In this document: positions 18,517 through 27,425 of the stretch, piece after piece
How the letters are laid out: the number at the start of each line of letters is the position of its first letter
How positions within the stretch are numbered: the stretch's first letter is position 1
Origin: Paraburkholderia caballeronis
Lineage (GTDB): Bacteria > Pseudomonadota > Gammaproteobacteria > Burkholderiales > Burkholderiaceae
Assembly (NCBI RefSeq): GCF_900104845.1
Contig: NZ_FNSR01000001.1
Location: 310,001-374,000, forward strand
Length of the DNA: 64,000 bases
Direction of reading: 5' to 3'
The notes under the pieces: generated by a model
Databases searched by the model: none
What the model saw: the letters and a program-made list of their open reading frames with translations, nothing else
What the model was told of the DNA's origin: nothing
Position numbers and translations under genes: made by a program

Positions 18517-18831
18517 GTGAATCACGTATCTTCAGGGCTGTCTGCTGCCCAATTGAAAGCAGAAGCCGGTGTTGTATCAATTTGTAGTCCTATTGACTGC
18601 CGCTGCGATCGCCTTATCGATATCAACGAGTTGATCAAGCTCACGGGGGATAGTCGCAGCGGTGCGTATGAAAAAATGAACCAGACATCCATCGCCTATG
18701 ACGCGGAGCACCCGGTGGGTGTTCGGCTGGGACGGAAGTCGGTACGCTACCGGCTCAGTGAGGTTTTGGCCTATATCGCATCGCGTCCTCGCGTGCGAGA
18801 CACAAGCGGCTTTAAGCGGGAGGGCGAATAA
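18517..18831 (+). CDS. AlpA-like helix-turn-helix regulator, first gene of the satellite-type operon
   Basis: The GTG at 18517 follows GAAGGGAGTGGGC; a GTG two codons earlier is possible. 104 residues. The core LIDINELIKLTGDSRSGAYEKM followed by VRLGRKSVRYRLSEVLAYIA is the MerR/AlpA-type fold used by phage and satellite regulators: helix-turn-helix, then a wing with the R-W/Y-x3-E-V pattern. The stop overlaps the next start (TAATG), so the operon is translationally coupled. AlpA-type proteins control integration or excision genes in P4-like elements. Confidence 0.65.
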   Translation: MNHVSSGLSAAQLKAEAGVVSICSPIDCRCDRLIDINELIKLTGDSRSGAYEKMNQTSIAYDAEHPVGVRLGRKSVRYRLSEVLAYIASRPRVRDTSGFKREGE

Positions 18832-19202
18832 TGGTTCTCCGCGCATCCTCGCCATCTGCTTTACCGAAAAGAGACGTTCCGCTGCTCTGGCAGGCGATGA
18901 CGGACGAACTTTCGCCCGGCGGCGCGCGCTATCAGGCCGGTTCCCGAGAATCGCGACTTCCTCTCCACGGAAGAGTGCGCGGCGGTGAAACGCAGCTGCG
19001 CACAGGGTTGTCGCGAAGTTCGGTGTATGCCCGCATGAATTCCGCCGACGCTGCGTATGCCAGCAGTTTTCCCTTGCCCGCCGCTGTTTCCGCAAAGGGC
19101 AGTTCCGTGAGCAACCGGTGGATTGGGGCTGAGGTAGATCCGTGGATTGCCAATCGTCCTCGCACCCGCGCGATTGTCGGCCTGAAGGGAGACCAGGAAT
19201 GA
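18831..19202 (+). CDS. Second AlpA-like regulatory protein
   Basis: A 123-residue protein whose ATG overlaps the preceding stop. The C-terminal half has the DNA-binding pattern LRTGLSRSSVYARMN, then SNRWIGAEVDPWIANR, typical of AlpA/Phage_AlpA proteins (the W-I-x-x-E-V-D-x-W-I wing). The N-terminal 45 residues are Arg-rich and unfamiliar. Two AlpA-type genes in tandem hint at a two-step switch for the satellite module. Confidence 0.6.
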   Translation: MVLRASSPSALPKRDVPLLWQAMTDELSPGGARYQAGSRESRLPLHGRVRGGETQLRTGLSRSSVYARMNSADAAYASSFPLPAAVSAKGSSVSNRWIGAEVDPWIANRPRTRAIVGLKGDQE

Positions 19203-19573
19203 ATGTTCGTACTCGAAAAATCTTGTCGCCTCATGATCGACTCGCGCTTATCAACCTGGAATCGCTTTCTCTGACGAAACGATGCGTGCGTGACGACAAG
19301 GGCTGTGTATTCACAACCGGCGTGGTTGCACATTCCTTGGGCGTTGACGAAGCGCAGGTTCGAGCCTTCACTGACAAGCGAAGCGCGGATTACGATCCCG
19401 AGTTCCCTACCCCGCGTGGTGGTTCTTTCAAATATCGCGGCAAGGTTCATCACTTCTGGTTCGCGCGAGATCTATTGGATTACTGCCAGTCGCTCATGAA
19501 CGGCCTTAGCGAGGTGCAGACCAAGCCCAATTTTGATGTGCGCTGCTGGTCTGAAAAGGGGGCGCGGTCATGA
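19199..19573 (+). CDS. Hypothetical protein of the AlpA-DUF3987 operon
   Basis: The ATG at 19199 overlaps the previous stop (ATGA), giving 124 residues: MNVRTRKILSPHDRLALINL and so on. The middle (TTGVVAHSLGVDEAQVRAFTD) looks like a helix-turn-helix, followed by SFKYRGKVHHFWFARDLLDY, again a wing-like pattern. It may be a third DNA-binding protein. No family recognised with confidence. It overlaps the next gene by 4 bp. Confidence 0.55.
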   Translation: MNVRTRKILSPHDRLALINLESLSLTKRCVRDDKGCVFTTGVVAHSLGVDEAQVRAFTDKRSADYDPEFPTPRGGSFKYRGKVHHFWFARDLLDYCQSLMNGLSEVQTKPNFDVRCWSEKGARS

Positions 19574-19944
19574 TTGGCAAAATACACAGCGATAAGAAAA
19601 GAGTAATCGTGTTCGATGAGCAGGCGGCATTGGCCGCGCTCGCGCACGTGAAAAGTGCTGATGACGAAAAGCGTGAGGCTTTCCCGCCGTGCGTCAACTT
19701 CGTCCAGAAGGCCCGTGAGAAGGAGGTCTCGTGGGACAAGATCGCCAAAGCGATATTCGAGCACGGGGGGCCGAAGCTCACGGGCATCGAGGTCAGTAGA
19801 TTTTTTCAGGAGGATGGCCGGGTGGATCCGTCATCGCGTGCAATACGCAAGGCCAAAAAACGCAAACCGGACAGCCTTGTGCAAGCAGCTCTTGCAACGC
19901 TCTCCGCGCAGTCACCGCAGAAGCCGCAGGGAGGTGGCGCATGA
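19570..19944 (+). CDS. Hypothetical TraK/MobC-like small protein
   Basis: A 124-residue protein, overlapping both neighbours by 4 bp. The core WDKIAKAIFEHGGPKLTGIEVSRFF resembles the short helical segment of TraK- or MobC-like relaxosome accessory proteins, and the tail is basic and Gln/Pro-rich (KAKKRKPDSLVQ). The assignment is tentative; it could simply be another replication accessory factor of this satellite-type operon. Confidence 0.5.
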   Translation: MIGKIHSDKKRVIVFDEQAALAALAHVKSADDEKREAFPPCVNFVQKAREKEVSWDKIAKAIFEHGGPKLTGIEVSRFFQEDGRVDPSSRAIRKAKKRKPDSLVQAALATLSAQSPQKPQGGGA

Positions 19945-21677
19945 GCGACAATATCGACTTCAATGTGCCGCTTTTGCTCGCACCCGAACCTGTTGCCGGG
20001 CATTGTGAGAAACCGCCGTTCCCTGATTTTGACCCCGAAGACGAAACCTATCCTTGGGAAGCCTTGCCGCAGACCATGAGAGGTGCCGTTATCGAAATTT
20101 GCAAGAATGACGGACTGGCGGTGCCCATTGCGGCACAGGCAGTGTTGTCTGCCATTTCGGTGGCATGCCAAGACCTGATTTGGATGAATCGCGGCATAGC
20201 GAACGACCACAAATCGGTTTGTTCGCTTTTCCTCCTGACCGTGGCGGATACGGGGGCGCGCAAGTCCCGCGCGGACCAACTGGTTGTCAAACCGATTGAG
20301 GCATACGACCTTATCAGGCGCTCGGTGTTCGAGGCGGAGACGACTGCCTACGAACTCGACCGGGCCGCATCGCAACGAAAAATCCGTGAACTGGAAAAGG
20401 CCGAAGGGCAACTGCTTCGCAAATCCAAAACGCTGTCTATAAGTGAAGACGCAGAGACAAAGAGACTCGCGAAGAAGGCGGGCGACAAGGCAGAGGAGGT
20501 GACGCGGGAGCTTGCCGAACTCAACCGGGAAGTAATCCAACGCCGTCCGCCGCGATTGCAGCGGGTCTTGTATTCGAAAATTCCGATACGCCAGCTTGAA
20601 CAGAGCCTAGCGCAGAATTGGCCGGCTGTCGGACTGTTTTCGGACGAAGCCGCCGGGATTCTCAATTCGAAAGGCGAATCCGACATGGCGAGCCTAGATC
20701 GCCTGTGGGATGGCGGCTCGATTGATGTCGTCGGCCGCACGAAACAGGAAAGCTTTTTCGTCCATGACCCGCGGCTAACCCTATCGCTCATGGTGCAGCC
20801 AATCGTATTTGACCGCTTCGTGGAGCAAAAAGGGGAGCTCGCAAAAGGCATCGGGTTAATGTCCAGAGTACTTTTATCGAGGCCGGATACGCCCTATGGA
20901 ACGCGCATTTTTAAAAGGCCAGAAGACCGTTCGACTGTGTGGATCGACCGCTTTAATAAGCGGGTTCAGGCGTTTCTTTCGCACTCCCACGCGAGCATCG
21001 AAGAGCGGGCGGAAAACAGAGAGACGTTGTACTTCGAGCCTGATGCTCAAAAATTCTGGGAGGAGATGTACAACGGTATTGAAGTTGGTATGGCAACGAA
21101 AGGGAAATTTGAAAATGAGCGAGAGTTTGCCAATCGTTTCGCTGAGCACGTCGCAAGATTGTCAGCACTCTTTCACTTTTTCGAATGTGGTGATATGGAC
21201 AACCCGGCTGGCGCTGGCTTGGCAATTCCGAAGTCAACGGTCGAAGCAGCCTTCAAGGTAGCGGAATGGTATCTCAATGAATTCAGGCGGGTGTTCAACC
21301 AGGAAACCCGGATGCGCGAGATGGCCGGGTACGTGCTAACGAAGTTCAGGGACATGCTGGAAAGCGTAAATGGTGGCCCTCTGGAGGATCTGCCTGGCGA
21401 TGTCAGGATGGTTTGTGACGTGCCCGTGCAAGATCTGCGCGCCAATTGTTCACGATATGGACTGAAGAAGATCGAGAATTTCAGGCCGGTGCTGGACTGG
21501 CTTCACGCTAGAGGAAATGTGCTCGTCCGGGAAGCCGAATCCCGCGCGACAAGCAGGGCGTCTGCCCCGCCGAAGAGGAAGCCAGAGTCGGTCGAAATTA
21601 GGTACCGCGTGGGCGGCGACAAGTACGAGTTCTTTTTTGATCTAGATAACCGTTGGCTCCGTTCCCGCTCCCGGTAG
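19941..21677 (+). CDS. YfjI-family protein (DUF3987), satellite/island replication protein
   Basis: A 578-residue protein matching the YfjI/DUF3987 layout. The N-terminus is PFPDFDPEDETYPWEALPQTM with a conserved IEICKND-x-AVPIAAQAVLS helix. A degenerate P-loop position follows (SLFLLTVADTGARKS in place of a canonical GxxxxGKS), then a coiled-coil insert (about residues 130-195), DEAAGILNSKGE as the acidic motif, and a C-terminal helical region. Such proteins sit in P4-like satellites and integrative elements and are thought to act in replication as helicase- or primase-associated ATPases. Last gene of the coupled AlpA operon. Confidence 0.8.
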   Translation: MSDNIDFNVPLLLAPEPVAGHCEKPPFPDFDPEDETYPWEALPQTMRGAVIEICKNDGLAVPIAAQAVLSAISVACQDLIWMNRGIANDHKSVCSLFLLTVADTGARKSRADQLVVKPIEAYDLIRRSVFEAETTAYELDRAASQRKIRELEKAEGQLLRKSKTLSISEDAETKRLAKKAGDKAEEVTRELAELNREVIQRRPPRLQRVLYSKIPIRQLEQSLAQNWPAVGLFSDEAAGILNSKGESDMASLDRLWDGGSIDVVGRTKQESFFVHDPRLTLSLMVQPIVFDRFVEQKGELAKGIGLMSRVLLSRPDTPYGTRIFKRPEDRSTVWIDRFNKRVQAFLSHSHASIEERAENRETLYFEPDAQKFWEEMYNGIEVGMATKGKFENEREFANRFAEHVARLSALFHFFECGDMDNPAGAGLAIPKSTVEAAFKVAEWYLNEFRRVFNQETRMREMAGYVLTKFRDMLESVNGGPLEDLPGDVRMVCDVPVQDLRANCSRYGLKKIENFRPVLDWLHARGNVLVREAESRATSRASAPPKRKPESVEIRYRVGGDKYEFFFDLDNRWLRSRSR

Positions 21678-22415
21678 TGGATTGAAGATCTTTTTTTGAA
21701 TCAGAACGCACGAAAACATCGCCTTTTTCGCCTTTCCGGGGTGAGAAAGGCGATTTTCTATGCCATGCGGCCTCGAATTTTTCGGGAGCGCCCCGTCACG
21801 GCATTGCACTCGACTATCGGTCGGGCCACCTGCATGGGTGCGGAACGGACGGCTTTCTTCAGGCGCTTGCTCATGCATCACACTGTTTGAAGGCCAAGAG
21901 TTGCCTCGAAAGTTGCTCAGGAAATGCCTTGACTGTTGCTGCTCGCGACGAAATTATCCGATCTGGAAGTTGGTGTGCATGGCGATATTGATGCTGCGCG
22001 GTGCGACACAGCTCCCTTCTTTTTTGCTCTCGACTTGTTGCACATTTGGCGGAGTGGAAAATCAGACTGAATCGCTTTGTTTATCGGTGATGCGAATGTT
22101 GTCCATGCAAAAAGTATTGCTCGTGCATCCATGTCGCCGTTCATCTGAAATTGCAGTGCCTATGTAATAGGGTTTTAAAAGGAAATAGCTTTTAAAAGAA
22201 ATTCCGCAGACTAAAAAAAATATATTCGATACACCGTCTGCAAGCAACATTCATCGACAGCAAAAATATTTACAAAAAAAGACCATCTATCAAGAGAAAA
22301 GTTAATTAATGCATGTTGCATGCGGCATCGAGTATCATTAATTCGGAAAAAACTAAATCAATAATTTTCTACCATATGGCTTGATCAGTTGATGTAACAA
22401 CCAACGAGGTCAACC
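21678..22415. other. Non-coding, AT-rich region between DUF3987 and the Gp2-like gene
   Basis: About 740 bp with no convincing gene. The last 260 bp (roughly 22,150-22,410) are strikingly AT-rich for this genome, with runs such as TAAAAAAAATATATT and TTTACAAAAAAAG. This is the sort of base composition expected of an easily melted origin or a strong promoter region. The next gene encodes a probable rolling-circle replication protein, which fits an origin. Confidence 0.5.
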
Positions 22416-23045
22416 ATGTCTGATAGAACGAAAAAATATTGGCTCGATAGAGACGATGATTCCAATACCCAGAGACGCAAGAAGCAACGCTTCGATAGAT
22501 GCAGAATCAGGAACTTGAATTTTGAGTTGGAGATGCTTGATCGCCGTAAGAGCTATCAGATCCTATTCATCACGCTGGTTGTCAAGAAATATCTTCGTGA
22601 CGATGTAAACTTCGAAACGATGCAGATACTTCGTCGTAAATTGTTTCAGCGTATCAAGGATGCGACTCGTGGAATCCTGTCTGAGATTCATGGTCTGATA
22701 TGGCGGCAGGAGAGCGGTGGTAACGGCGATGAAAATCATCACCTACATCTGGTCGTTTTCGTTTCAGCCAGTCGTCGTGACCACGTAACGGCTTGCGATG
22801 AGTTGGGAGAGTATTGGGTAGCGTTCACGCGTGGCTGGGGCGACTACGACAACGGCAATCGCTATGCGCATTCCTACAAGAACAAATGGGGCGTAGCTGT
22901 GGGCTATCTTCACCGCGATGACGAGGAAAAGCGTGAATCGCTGCGTAAGGTCATTGGTCTGTACATGAGCAAGGTGACGCAGGCTCCTCTGGATCGAGAC
23001 GAGGACGACAAATTGAGTGGGAGACGGAAGTTCGGTGCTGACTGA
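22416..23045 (+). CDS. Inovirus Gp2-like replication protein (YagK/YfjJ type, HUH-like)
   Basis: A 209-residue protein. The central ENHHLHLVVFVSAS is a clear HxHxxxF-type metal-binding strand of HUH endonucleases, preceded by a helix-rich N-terminus (SYQILFITLVVKKYLRDDV). The GDYDNGNRYAHSYKNKWGVAVGY segment further down is typical of inovirus-type Gp2 and YagK/YfjJ proteins. Family members are linked to rolling-circle replication in filamentous phages and islands. The catalytic Tyr may be in GLYMSKVTQ. The gene ends where an IS1182 remnant begins, so the extreme C-terminus might be altered. Confidence 0.75.
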   Translation: MSDRTKKYWLDRDDDSNTQRRKKQRFDRCRIRNLNFELEMLDRRKSYQILFITLVVKKYLRDDVNFETMQILRRKLFQRIKDATRGILSEIHGLIWRQESGGNGDENHHLHLVVFVSASRRDHVTACDELGEYWVAFTRGWGDYDNGNRYAHSYKNKWGVAVGYLHRDDEEKRESLRKVIGLYMSKVTQAPLDRDEDDKLSGRRKFGAD

Positions 23046-23157
23046 GGGGAGTCTGTGACCTTGACTGGATTGTCCTGCCCAATGTAGTTGTCGACGCATT
23101 CGGGCAGTAGTGCAACCTGCTTGCGGTCATCACCTTCAGCGAATCGCTTGATGTGTA
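23046..23157 (-). pseudogene. N-terminal fragment of a second IS1182-family transposase
   Basis: One minus-strand frame reads KRFAEGDDRKQVALLPEC, then VDNYIGQDNPVKVTDS, and stops matching at 23046. This mirrors the N-terminus of the IS1182-family transposase at 17539 (GRFIEGAERSQTTLLPECL) but with many differences, so it comes from another member. Only about 37 codons remain. Confidence 0.8.
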
Positions 23158-23271
23158 GAGGTCGGGGCTCGATATGACAGTCACCGTCAGATCAGGTCCC
23201 GCGCAACCGAGGCAAGGGGCGGTATCCGACCCCGATGCGGACATCTGAAGTTGCGAGGAGCGGGCACTCAC

Positions 23272-23430
23272 GTATTGCCTGTAGGCCAGGAATGATGCCG
23301 CCCTACGCCTGCGCGGTGATTTGGCAGGTCATCTTCATTTCAGCGCACAGTGCGCTTGCAATATCGATGTCGAAGCCGTTCAGTTGGCCAGATGCGTCCT
23401 TGAACGATCCCGGAGGATGCTTTCGTTCGG
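23272..23430 (-). pseudogene. Fragment of an amino-acid ABC transporter substrate-binding protein
   Basis: A minus-strand frame reads HPPGSFKDASGQLNGFDIDI, then ASALCAEMKMTCQITAQA, an in-frame TAG where family members have Trp, then GGIIPGLQA. This is the beginning of a mature HisJ/ArgT-type periplasmic binding protein. The rest is absent. It is a chromosomal scrap carried in the island. Confidence 0.65.
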
Positions 23431-23486
23431 TTGGTGTTTGGTAGAATTCTCGGTCCAATTGTGGGCGCAACCGTCAACGTGAAATC

Positions 23487-24788
23487 ATGAGCAGAACCGT
23501 TTTTTGGTCGTGGCAGAGCGACCTTCCCGCAGCAACTACCAAAGACTTCATCAAGGATGCGCTCGCTCAGGCCATAGAAAAGGTTGCCGAGGAGCTTCAG
23601 CTAGAGGTGGCGGACCGTCTCGAGTTAGACCATGACACCAAGGGCGAAGCAGGACTGGTTGAAATCGTGGCCACGATTTTCCGGAAGATAGACGACTGTC
23701 AAATATTTGTTGCCGATGTCACTCCGGTTGCCGAGGTCAAGAAAGATACGGCGACGAAGAAGATTCCAAATCCCAATGTCATGATTGAGCTGGGCTATGC
23801 CATCCGTGAAGTAGGCCCGCAGCGCGTTATTACCGTTGCTAACCTAGCGTTTGGCGGCAAACCAGAGGAACTGCCGTTCGACTTGCGGCACAGGCGTGGG
23901 GCTATCACCTATCACCTCGACAGTAAAAAGAACCCTGCTATCGAAAAGATTCGAAATGGTCTTGTTGGACAGCTTGTTGCAGCGCTTAGGACGAATTTGG
24001 CAGCGCCGAGAGAAGACCAGTTGATTCGCAATCCAATGCCGTCGCTGTCGGTTGAGGTAGCCGACGATATCCCGAAAGTCTTTGTCGTTCGGCAAGATGT
24101 ACAACTGACCGATGTGCCGTCGCTAGCTGACGTCATGGCCAAGACACCGTTGAGAACAAAGGCTCAACAGGATGAGCCCGAGTCGCCGTTTGAAATGCTT
24201 CGTTCGGGGGCGTTGATTCCGTTCGGGGGGCCGCGCGTTAAGCGATTTGGAGAATGGACAGAGGAGGAACTCGAGGGATACAACATGCGCGTGAAATGGT
24301 ACTACAACAGCTATGGGAAGTACCTCGATAAGCTCAAGGAGCACAGGTTGCTTCTACAGCGCACCGTGCATATCCAGCTCGCTGTTGTAAACCGAGGAAC
24401 ACGGCCTGCAACAGATGTATGGGCAGGAGTTACATTCCCGGACGGTGTTCTGGTCTACGAAGACGATGATTTACCAAAGGGCCCAGAACTACCGGAACCT
24501 CCGCCTCTGGCGCCCCATGGATTCATAAGCTCGACGACAGTACACTCCCCGCAGCTCGATAGTTCGTATTTGAGGGAAGGGCCACGGATCGGCGACGACC
24601 ATAAAGCCATCGCTTTCCGAGCGGGAAAGATTCAACATGGGTTTCGGAAGATTTTCAAATCGTTCACGATTGTGATGAGCACCCAGGCGGATATCCATTC
24701 GTTCGAGGTTGGCTATCGAGTCGGAGCAGATGAACTGCCACGGCAAACAACTGGCAATTTGTACTTCGAAGTGCAACAAGCCGAGTAG
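23487..24788 (+). CDS. TIR-like nucleotide-binding-domain protein, putative defence effector
   Basis: A 433-residue soluble protein. Residues 1-165 match a TIR-like family frequently seen in defence islands: FWSWQSDLPAATTKDFIKDAL, ELDHDTKGEAGLVEIVATIF with D-D-C-Q-I-F-V-A-D-V-T, PNPNVMIELGYAIREVG and LPFDLRHRR. The Glu in MIELGYA is placed like the catalytic Glu of NAD-cleaving TIR enzymes. The C-terminal 230 residues, unknown to me, look beta-rich and could be the sensor. It stands alone (monocistronic), between a binding-protein fragment and a rightward-facing terminator region. The function as an NADase is inferred. Confidence 0.7.
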   Translation: MSRTVFWSWQSDLPAATTKDFIKDALAQAIEKVAEELQLEVADRLELDHDTKGEAGLVEIVATIFRKIDDCQIFVADVTPVAEVKKDTATKKIPNPNVMIELGYAIREVGPQRVITVANLAFGGKPEELPFDLRHRRGAITYHLDSKKNPAIEKIRNGLVGQLVAALRTNLAAPREDQLIRNPMPSLSVEVADDIPKVFVVRQDVQLTDVPSLADVMAKTPLRTKAQQDEPESPFEMLRSGALIPFGGPRVKRFGEWTEEELEGYNMRVKWYYNSYGKYLDKLKEHRLLLQRTVHIQLAVVNRGTRPATDVWAGVTFPDGVLVYEDDDLPKGPELPEPPPLAPHGFISSTTVHSPQLDSSYLREGPRIGDDHKAIAFRAGKIQHGFRKIFKSFTIVMSTQADIHSFEVGYRVGADELPRQTTGNLYFEVQQAE

Positions 24789-24913
24789 GCCCCGTCGCCT
24801 CACACTCCAAGATATACAGGAAGAGCGGACTGCCACCGACATGAAGCCTCGCTGATTGGTGCGCTCTTGGCCGACTCCAGCCGGTATTGCCCCCACGGGA
24901 ATCCGCGAAGAAC

Positions 24914-24945
24914 CAAAAAAAATGCCGCCTATACTGGCGCGGCAC
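24914..24945 (-). terminator. Rho-independent terminator of the 279-residue lipoprotein gene
   Basis: Read leftward: TGCCGC, 10-nt loop, GCGGCA, then a run of eight T. It lies 25 bp beyond the stop of the leftward lipoprotein gene at 24970. Confidence 0.8.
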
Positions 24946-24969
24946 GTTGTTCTGGTTCAGCCGGTTTGA

Positions 24970-25809
24970 TCAGGATGCCGACGGCTGCTGACCGGGGACG
25001 ATGTTGTCCGGGATGTTGAGCACGGCGTGAACGTGATCGTTGCCACGGTGGCTGAGCAAATCGCCCATCGTCTGGTTCCAGTTTCGGTCAAGACGCGAGG
25101 TGCTGCCGTCCTGCTTCGCCAGCTCGACGCCCGACCACGCGGGCACGACGTCATCGTCACGCACGTACCACTGGAACACTTCGCTCACCCCGGTTACGCC
25201 GCCGTATGTTTTGTCGATCTGCGCGAGCGTATCCTTTTCCTGCTGCTCGAAACGAGCGCGCTCCTGCTGCACTCCGGTCTGGTTGCTCCTAGCATCGTCT
25301 AGTTCCCGCTGCGCCCGCTCGACGGCGGACTGAGCCGCGTCCATTTCGCTTGCGCGATTGACGAGCCCCTGTTTTAGCGCTTCCGGCGTATCTGCCGGCG
25401 GCGTGCCGTTGGCCTGCAACCGCGCGAGTTGGCTCTGAGTGTCGGCAAGCTGTTTCTCTAGAGCCTCGGGATTCTGGATGCTCCCGGCGGTCTGATCCAG
25501 ACCGTTGTAATAACCCTGGAAATCGTGCTGCGTATCGCCGATCTTCTGCTGACGGAATGCAGCAAGCAGCGCCGCGCCGTTCTTCAGCTCACAGCGGTAT
25601 TCCACGACCGTGCGGTTCGTGTCGTCCTTGAACTTGCGCCAGTTCTCCTTTTCGCAAGAGGCCCGGTTCGAGAGCGCTGTCTTGTAGGTATGGGTTGAGT
25701 CCTGCGGAATGGTTGTTGCGTTGACTGTATCGATCTCGGAATGACCGCAACCGGCCAGGGCCGCGCTCAGGCACGCCGCCGCAGCAAGCGTGGTGAAATT
25801 CGTTTTCAT
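24970..25809 (-). CDS. Coiled-coil lipoprotein of unknown function
   Basis: A 279-residue protein with lipoprotein signal MKTNFTTLAAAACLSAALAGC (Cys21). The mature N-terminus contains two cysteines (NRASCEKENW; EYRCELKNG) that may form a disulfide in a small domain. Residues 110-205 form a long Gln/Glu/Arg-rich coiled coil (LEKQLADTQSQLARLQ; AVERAQRELDDARSN; RARFEQQEKDTLAQI). The C-terminal 70 residues are unfamiliar. It ends at a clear terminator and is probably monocistronic. Confidence 0.7.
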   Translation of the reverse strand: MKTNFTTLAAAACLSAALAGCGHSEIDTVNATTIPQDSTHTYKTALSNRASCEKENWRKFKDDTNRTVVEYRCELKNGAALLAAFRQQKIGDTQHDFQGYYNGLDQTAGSIQNPEALEKQLADTQSQLARLQANGTPPADTPEALKQGLVNRASEMDAAQSAVERAQRELDDARSNQTGVQQERARFEQQEKDTLAQIDKTYGGVTGVSEVFQWYVRDDDVVPAWSGVELAKQDGSTSRLDRNWNQTMGDLLSHRGNDHVHAVLNIPDNIVPGQQPSAS

Positions 25810-25958
25810 CGGTAAATGTGAAGAGAAAATGAAGAGCGCGGCTCATGGAATCGCGTTCGTCAGATAGAGAAAAGCGCAGCAGGCTCGAACAAGCAGCCGC
25901 TGCGCCGGGAAGATGCCGCCGTACCCGCCGAAACATCGGAGCACGGCTAACCAAAGGC

Positions 25959-27302
25959 TTATTGCGATATGCTCAAAATGACGTTGTTGAGGTCTTTGGT
26001 CGGGTCGTAGGCCAGATCGGTCGAATCCTTATCGCTGCTGGTTTCTACGGTGGCGTAAGTCGTTTTGCGGCTGTTCGGGTCGGTGTATTTGTAGAGCCTG
26101 CTACGGGCGACGGAAGTGCCAATTGCGACGCCGCTGGCAGTCTGGCGAGCTTCTACATTGCCGGCCTCGCTAAAATCTGCGTCGGCAACAGCGTCGCTTG
26201 ATCCATCGCTATAGGTCACGATGAGGCCGGTCGCGGTTGTCGTGTAGGTGATGCTGTCCTTCGTGCAATCCTCGTAGGTCTCCCAGCTGTTGTTCAGCAG
26301 CGCGCTCTTGATTTCTGCGAGATCGGTGACTTGCGTGAAGTCCGGCGACACGTAGATGTAGAGCGAGTGCTGCGCGTTGCTGGCCTGCCCCTTGCCCGAC
26401 ACGCAAAGCGTGCCGACGCGATTGCCGAGCAGACTGACGATGCCGGTGAACGGCGTAGTGCCAACCAGTGTGAGATTGCCGGTCGTCGCGTCGGCGCTGA
26501 CCTCCGCCGACAATGCGCCGCGCAGCGGATCGGGGATCGACAGCACCGTTTTGCCGTCGAGATTATTCGACCAGCCGGCACTGAAGGACGTATAAGGCGT
26601 GGTGAACGCCGTGGTGCTAAAGGCTGCTAGCGTCAGTTCTTGGCCACCGGCGGTGTGCGTGACCGCATCGGCTTGCGTCAAGCCGGCAGCATTCAGCGCC
26701 GCCGCATACTGGTCAAGCAGCGCGTCATTGGCATCGCCCACGCCGAATTGCGAGTTCAGCGGATTGAAGCCGCTCGCAATCGTCAGCTTGCCCGGCAGCG
26801 TTGCAATTGCCGTCTGGACCTTCGTGAGTGCGCTCGCCAGATTTTCGGCCGTGATCGTGCTCGACAGCGTGCTCGACGTAGCGCCATCTAGCGCCGCTGC
26901 ATTGCCATTCCCCAGCACGCCGACAATCAGATCAGTCAGCGGGGTAACGTTTGTTGTGCCGGGAGCGGAGGCGACGGAGTGCAGCGCCGACGCGAGTGCT
27001 GCACCGTTCGCCTGCCCGCCCGACACCTGGGCGACGCACGGGTAGTCTGCCGACTTCAAGGTAACGGAATATGTGCCATCAGCGGCGGTCGTCGCCGACG
27101 CCGTTGCACCCGACGCGCATTTGAGCGAAACGGTGCCTCCAACGATCGCCGAGCCGACCGCGGCCGTACCGTTCGTTGTGACGCTTGGGCTACTGGTGCC
27201 CGAATTGCTGCTGTTGCCCCCGCCACAGGCGACGAGCGCCGCGCACATGGACGCGCCGAGCGCGAATTTCGTGATCCCCGTATTGAGCTTGTTTTTCTGC
27301 AC
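25959..27302 (-). CDS. Secreted lipoprotein of the CGGG type, function unknown
   Basis: A 447-residue protein with signal peptide MQKNKLNTGITKFALGAS ending in VACGGGN (lipobox VAC at residue 26), followed by a Ser/Asn/Gly-rich tether. A carboxypeptidase-like beta sandwich follows (VGSAIVGGTVSLKCASGATA, TTAADGTYSVTLKSADYPC). The long remainder is rich in Ala, Ser and Thr. Such CGGG-lipoproteins with an N-terminal Ig-like domain are abundant in Burkholderia and usually surface-exposed. No enzymatic motif seen. Divergent from the XRE regulator at 27487. Confidence 0.75.
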   Translation of the reverse strand: MQKNKLNTGITKFALGASMCAALVACGGGNSSNSGTSSPSVTTNGTAAVGSAIVGGTVSLKCASGATASATTAADGTYSVTLKSADYPCVAQVSGGQANGAALASALHSVASAPGTTNVTPLTDLIVGVLGNGNAAALDGATSSTLSSTITAENLASALTKVQTAIATLPGKLTIASGFNPLNSQFGVGDANDALLDQYAAALNAAGLTQADAVTHTAGGQELTLAAFSTTAFTTPYTSFSAGWSNNLDGKTVLSIPDPLRGALSAEVSADATTGNLTLVGTTPFTGIVSLLGNRVGTLCVSGKGQASNAQHSLYIYVSPDFTQVTDLAEIKSALLNNSWETYEDCTKDSITYTTTATGLIVTYSDGSSDAVADADFSEAGNVEARQTASGVAIGTSVARSRLYKYTDPNSRKTTYATVETSSDKDSTDLAYDPTKDLNNVILSISQ

Positions 27303-27415
27303 GGCGTAGCTTCCTCAAGTGGTTAAATGTAGTGTTTACTCGACAAAGATGGGTGCGGGATAGCTTGGATGCGAGCCCACAACCCTCAGTATCGGCTATA
27401 TGCGGAAAAAATGAA

Positions 27416-27425
27416 GTGTATACAC
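27416..27425. promoter_or_regulatory. Palindrome GTGTATACAC, candidate operator
   Basis: A perfect 10-bp palindrome 62 bp upstream of the XRE-type regulator, with a half-site-like AAGTGTAGAG 11 bp further on. Such placement suits autoregulation by the helix-turn-helix protein and control of the divergent lipoprotein gene. Confidence 0.45.
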
